64,000 nt of DNA from Ascarosepion bandense (lineage: Eukaryota > Mollusca > Cephalopoda > Sepiida > Sepiidae): contig JBBBDQ010001935.1 in the NCBI GenBank assembly GCA_037127315.1, positions 2,657,501 through 2,721,500 on the forward strand, in the 5' to 3' direction. The translations under genes and the position numbers were made by a program. The notes beneath the pieces were generated by a model. The model ran no database searches. It worked only from the letters and a program-made list of their open reading frames with translations, and was not told where the DNA came from. Shown here one piece after another: positions 61,613 through 64,000 of the stretch. The stretch's first letter is position 1. Every line of letters starts with the position of its first letter.

Positions 61613-62493
61613 GTTGGCGACGTAGGATTCAAATTTATAGCCATCTACCAAGAAAGCGTCGTTCAAGGTTTAAAAAGAGAAAAGTCTTGTGAAACTGCTG
61701 GAATGTTTTACAAAGAAAGAAAATGATGGAGAAAATTCTAATACATTCTTGCATGAGGCGGTAATTAATTCAGTCAGCGAATTTATTTACAAACCCGAAG
61801 AAGAAGTGATATTCGAGGCATACTTTCGAAGGTACGGGGAAATTTTCGAAAAAGATTGTGAAAAGTGGTCCGACGAAAAAAAAAAAGGACTTTTACTAGG
61901 TAAATTTGGGGCGGCTGAACACGAAAAATATGCAAACTTTATTTTGCCGAGGCACCTTAGTGAAATGATGTTCTGAGAAACTATTCAATTATTAACTAAA
62001 ATATTTGGGGAACAAAGTTCATTGTTTAATATTCGTTGGAAATGTCTACATAATAAAAAAGATTTTGAGGACTACACAACTTTAGCCTGTACAATGAATA
62101 GATATTGTGAAAAGATTCGTTTAAATGAAGTAACACCCGACTTGTTTAATTGTTTAATTTTCGTTAAGGTTATTAGCCAAATTGGAACTTGATCAAAAAA
62201 TTACTTTGCAAAGTTTATTGAAAGAATGTCAATGTCTTTTAAATTTAAGAGCGGACAACGCAAAAACTGAAGAAAGGGATGTAGCAAATATTCAGGTGAT
62301 AAAGAACAAAGCACAAGGTAAGAAAAATAAACCTTATTTTAAAATTAATCCTTGTTACGGGTGTGGAGAATTGCATTTATGTAAAGACTGTTCATTTAAA
62401 CACAAAAAATGCCATGCCTGTAGGTTCAAAGGGCATAAATTTCACACTAGACAAAATAAAAACTTTGTACAGTACACTAGTAAACAAGCATAA
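61613..62493 (+). pseudogene. Gypsy-2 gag with zinc knuckles, broken
   Basis: The frame from 61689 (MKLLECFTKKENDGENSNTF) runs to a TGA at 61974; homologous sequence continues TIQLLTKIFGEQSSLFNIRW, FEDYTTLACTMNRYCEKIRL, then shifts near 62165 into QKITLQSLLKECQCLLNLRA. The nucleocapsid part shows CYGCGELHLCKDC (a complete C-x2-C-x3-H-x4-C knuckle) and CHACRFKGHKFHTR, where the last cysteine of the second knuckle is replaced. Gag forms the particle that packages element RNA. It sits 75 bp after the LTR. Confidence 0.8.
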
Positions 62494-62539
62494 CTGAGAA
62501 AATACAAAAAATATGTCAATTTTTGTCTCAATAATAAAA

Positions 62540-64000
62540 TGTTAAATTTCAGATAGATACTGGGTCTGATTTAACCACCATTAATGTTGAAATTTGGAAA
62601 AAAATGCCCAACCTTCTTTAACTTAAAAAGTAGCAAAAGGTGTAACTGGAGAATGTTTAATGGGCGAAAACTTTATAAATATTTGTTTGAATGGAAAAGA
62701 AAAAAATTAAAAGCATTCATCATGCGTAATTCTCAAAATTTACTTGGAACGGGTTGTATGGAAGAATTCGATCTATTTAACGTCTCAATAAATAATTTCT
62801 GCAATATAATAGATGGTACTACGTCAAATTCAGATAAACTAAAAAATGAATTTTAAAAAATTCCCAGAAATATTTTCAGAGGGACTTGGATTTTGTTCCA
62901 AAGTGAAGGCAAGGTTCGAATTAAAAGAAAATGTAATGCCGGTCTTCAGAACCTAAAAGACCAGTGCCCTACGCGTCGGTAGAAATTATTGACAAAGAAC
63001 TAGAGAGATTGGAAAAACTGGGTGTAATAGATAAAACTGACTACAACCCGTGGGTAGCTACAACGGTATAAATAATTAGAATCTGTGCTGATTATTCATC
63101 AAGTCTTAATGATTGTTTAAAAGAAATAAATAACCACTCATAACAGCGATAGAAATCTTTGCAAATTTAAACGGTGGACGAATATTTTCTAAGTTAGATT
63201 TGTCAGTGGCGTATCTGCAAATCCCAGTGGAAGAAAAGTGTGCAGAATTATTAACCATTAAGGTTTATTTAAAATCAAGAGGCTACAATATGGAATAAAG
63301 GTAGCCCCCCCCCCCCCACATCATCTTCCATCGAATAATGGATACAATGTTAGCAGATCTGAATTTCGCAACAGCGTATTTGGATGACATTCTAATAAAA
63401 AAGCAAAAATCAAGAAGAGCATGCGAAACATGTAATGGAACTGTTCAAAAAAAATAAAAGAATTTGGTTTTAAACTGAGTATGGAAAAATGTGAATTTTA
63501 TGTCGAAAATCAAATATTTGGGACAAGTAACTGATGAAAACGGCAGAACTTCTGATCCTAATCGGGCGGACACGATAAAATACAGGCCCCCACCGACTAA
63601 CGTGACATCATTACAATCATTTTTGGGTCTAGCTAACTACTGCAATAGCTATATAACAAATATGCATATATTAACAGCTCCGTTGAATCAGTTACTTAAA
63701 AAAGACGTAAAATGGAATTAGACAACTATCAAAAAGCGTTCAGGAAATTCAAATCTGCATTAATTTCAAAACTTACTTTGACGCATTACAACTCGAATAA
63801 GCAAATGTATGTTGCGAGTGAAGCAAGTAATTTTGGCTTAGAGGCAGTTTTGTTATACAAAGAAGGAGATGGCAAACTAAAATTGATTCACCATGTTTTG
63901 AAGACGCTACTTCCGGCGGAAAGGAACTATTCGCAAATAGAGAAGGAAGGTTTAGCTATATTTGCGATAAAAAATTCCATAAATACTTGCACGGGAGAGA
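62540..64000 (+). pseudogene. Gypsy-2 pol: protease, RT, RNase H start; frameshifted, cut by window end
   Basis: Protease active site FQIDTGSDLTTINVEIW (62550-62600). The RT region reads KFPEIFSEGLGFCSKVKARF, a shift at about 62950, RPVPYASVEIIDKELERLEK, LNGGRIFSKLDLSVAYLQIP (first catalytic aspartate), a C15 run at 63306, TAYLDDILIK (catalytic YLDD intact), IKYLGQVTDENGRTSDPNRA and SLQSFLGLANYCNSYITNMH. A stop lies at 63721. RNase H begins YVASEASNFGLEAVLLY, with Glu where the family has its first catalytic Asp, then AERNYSQIEKEGLAIFAIK. At least five frame breaks. The layout and motifs fit a Mag-type or K02A2.6-like Gypsy element. Confidence 0.85.

Overview
The window is AT-rich, intron-like or intergenic DNA from an animal nucleus, and almost everything recognisable in it is repeat-derived. 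The evidence is the density of (TA)n and other microsatellites, tRNA- and 5S-derived SINEs, two LINE families, Penelope-like elements (PLEs), Helitrons, mariner, hAT and Tc1-like pieces, and two Gypsy families. No bacterial signals were seen (no operons, ribosome binding sites or CRISPR). The mix resembles mollusc, perhaps cephalopod, genomes, but that is inference from element types. There is no complete host gene. One unannotated 81-codon frame behind a good splice acceptor (16580-16825) is the only candidate host exon.

Layout. 0-5.4 kb: LINE-A tail, TG/TA tract, two LINE-B 3' pieces separated by a small hairpin repeat, one arm of a PLE-type terminal repeat and a Tc1-like MITE with long inverted repeats. 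6.3-12.8 kb: a decayed PLE with reverse transcriptase and GIY-YIG parts, two head-to-head inverted repeats, a GGTACC-ended AT-rich element, a second PLE piece and an internally deleted LINE-A. 13-16.5 kb: N-terminal mariner relic joined to the integrase end and LTR of a Gypsy element, then a 0.9 kb GATA array. 17.7-21.4 kb: a 3.6 kb purine-rich GAAA-derived satellite. 21.7-24.5 kb: a tRNA-SINE split by a 2.6 kb TIR element. 25-32.6 kb: a TATC array mirroring the GATA array, Helitron ends, LINE-A, PLE relics, a third inverted repeat and a hAT-type element. 33.9-35.6 kb: a SINE-derived tandem array. 35.7-44 kb: LINE fragments, two abutting Helitrons, a 68-bp minisatellite and more SINEs. 44.5-48.9 kb: the longest LINE-B copy, minus strand, carrying three nested insertions, one a 5S-tRNA composite SINE with a clean target-site duplication. 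49-57 kb: promoter-like or LTR-like DNA, a PLE relic, SINEs, LINEs and a deleted mariner. 58-59 kb: AC array. 59.5-64 kb: a Gypsy-1 LTR, then tandemly arranged Gypsy-2 LTRs followed by broken gag-pol running off the window end.

Almost every coding piece has stops, frameshifts or lost catalytic residues, so nothing here looks autonomously active. The most informative features are structural: nested insertions with target duplications, a SINE turned satellite, a recurring hairpin repeat, and hairpins resembling the hammerhead core in PLE-type termini. In this answer LINE-A means the jockey/CR1-like family whose 3' end reads GAAACGATTAAA. LINE-B means the RTE-like or craniofacial-development-protein-2-like family whose 3' end reads CACATAGAAGAAG. 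These labels are mine.
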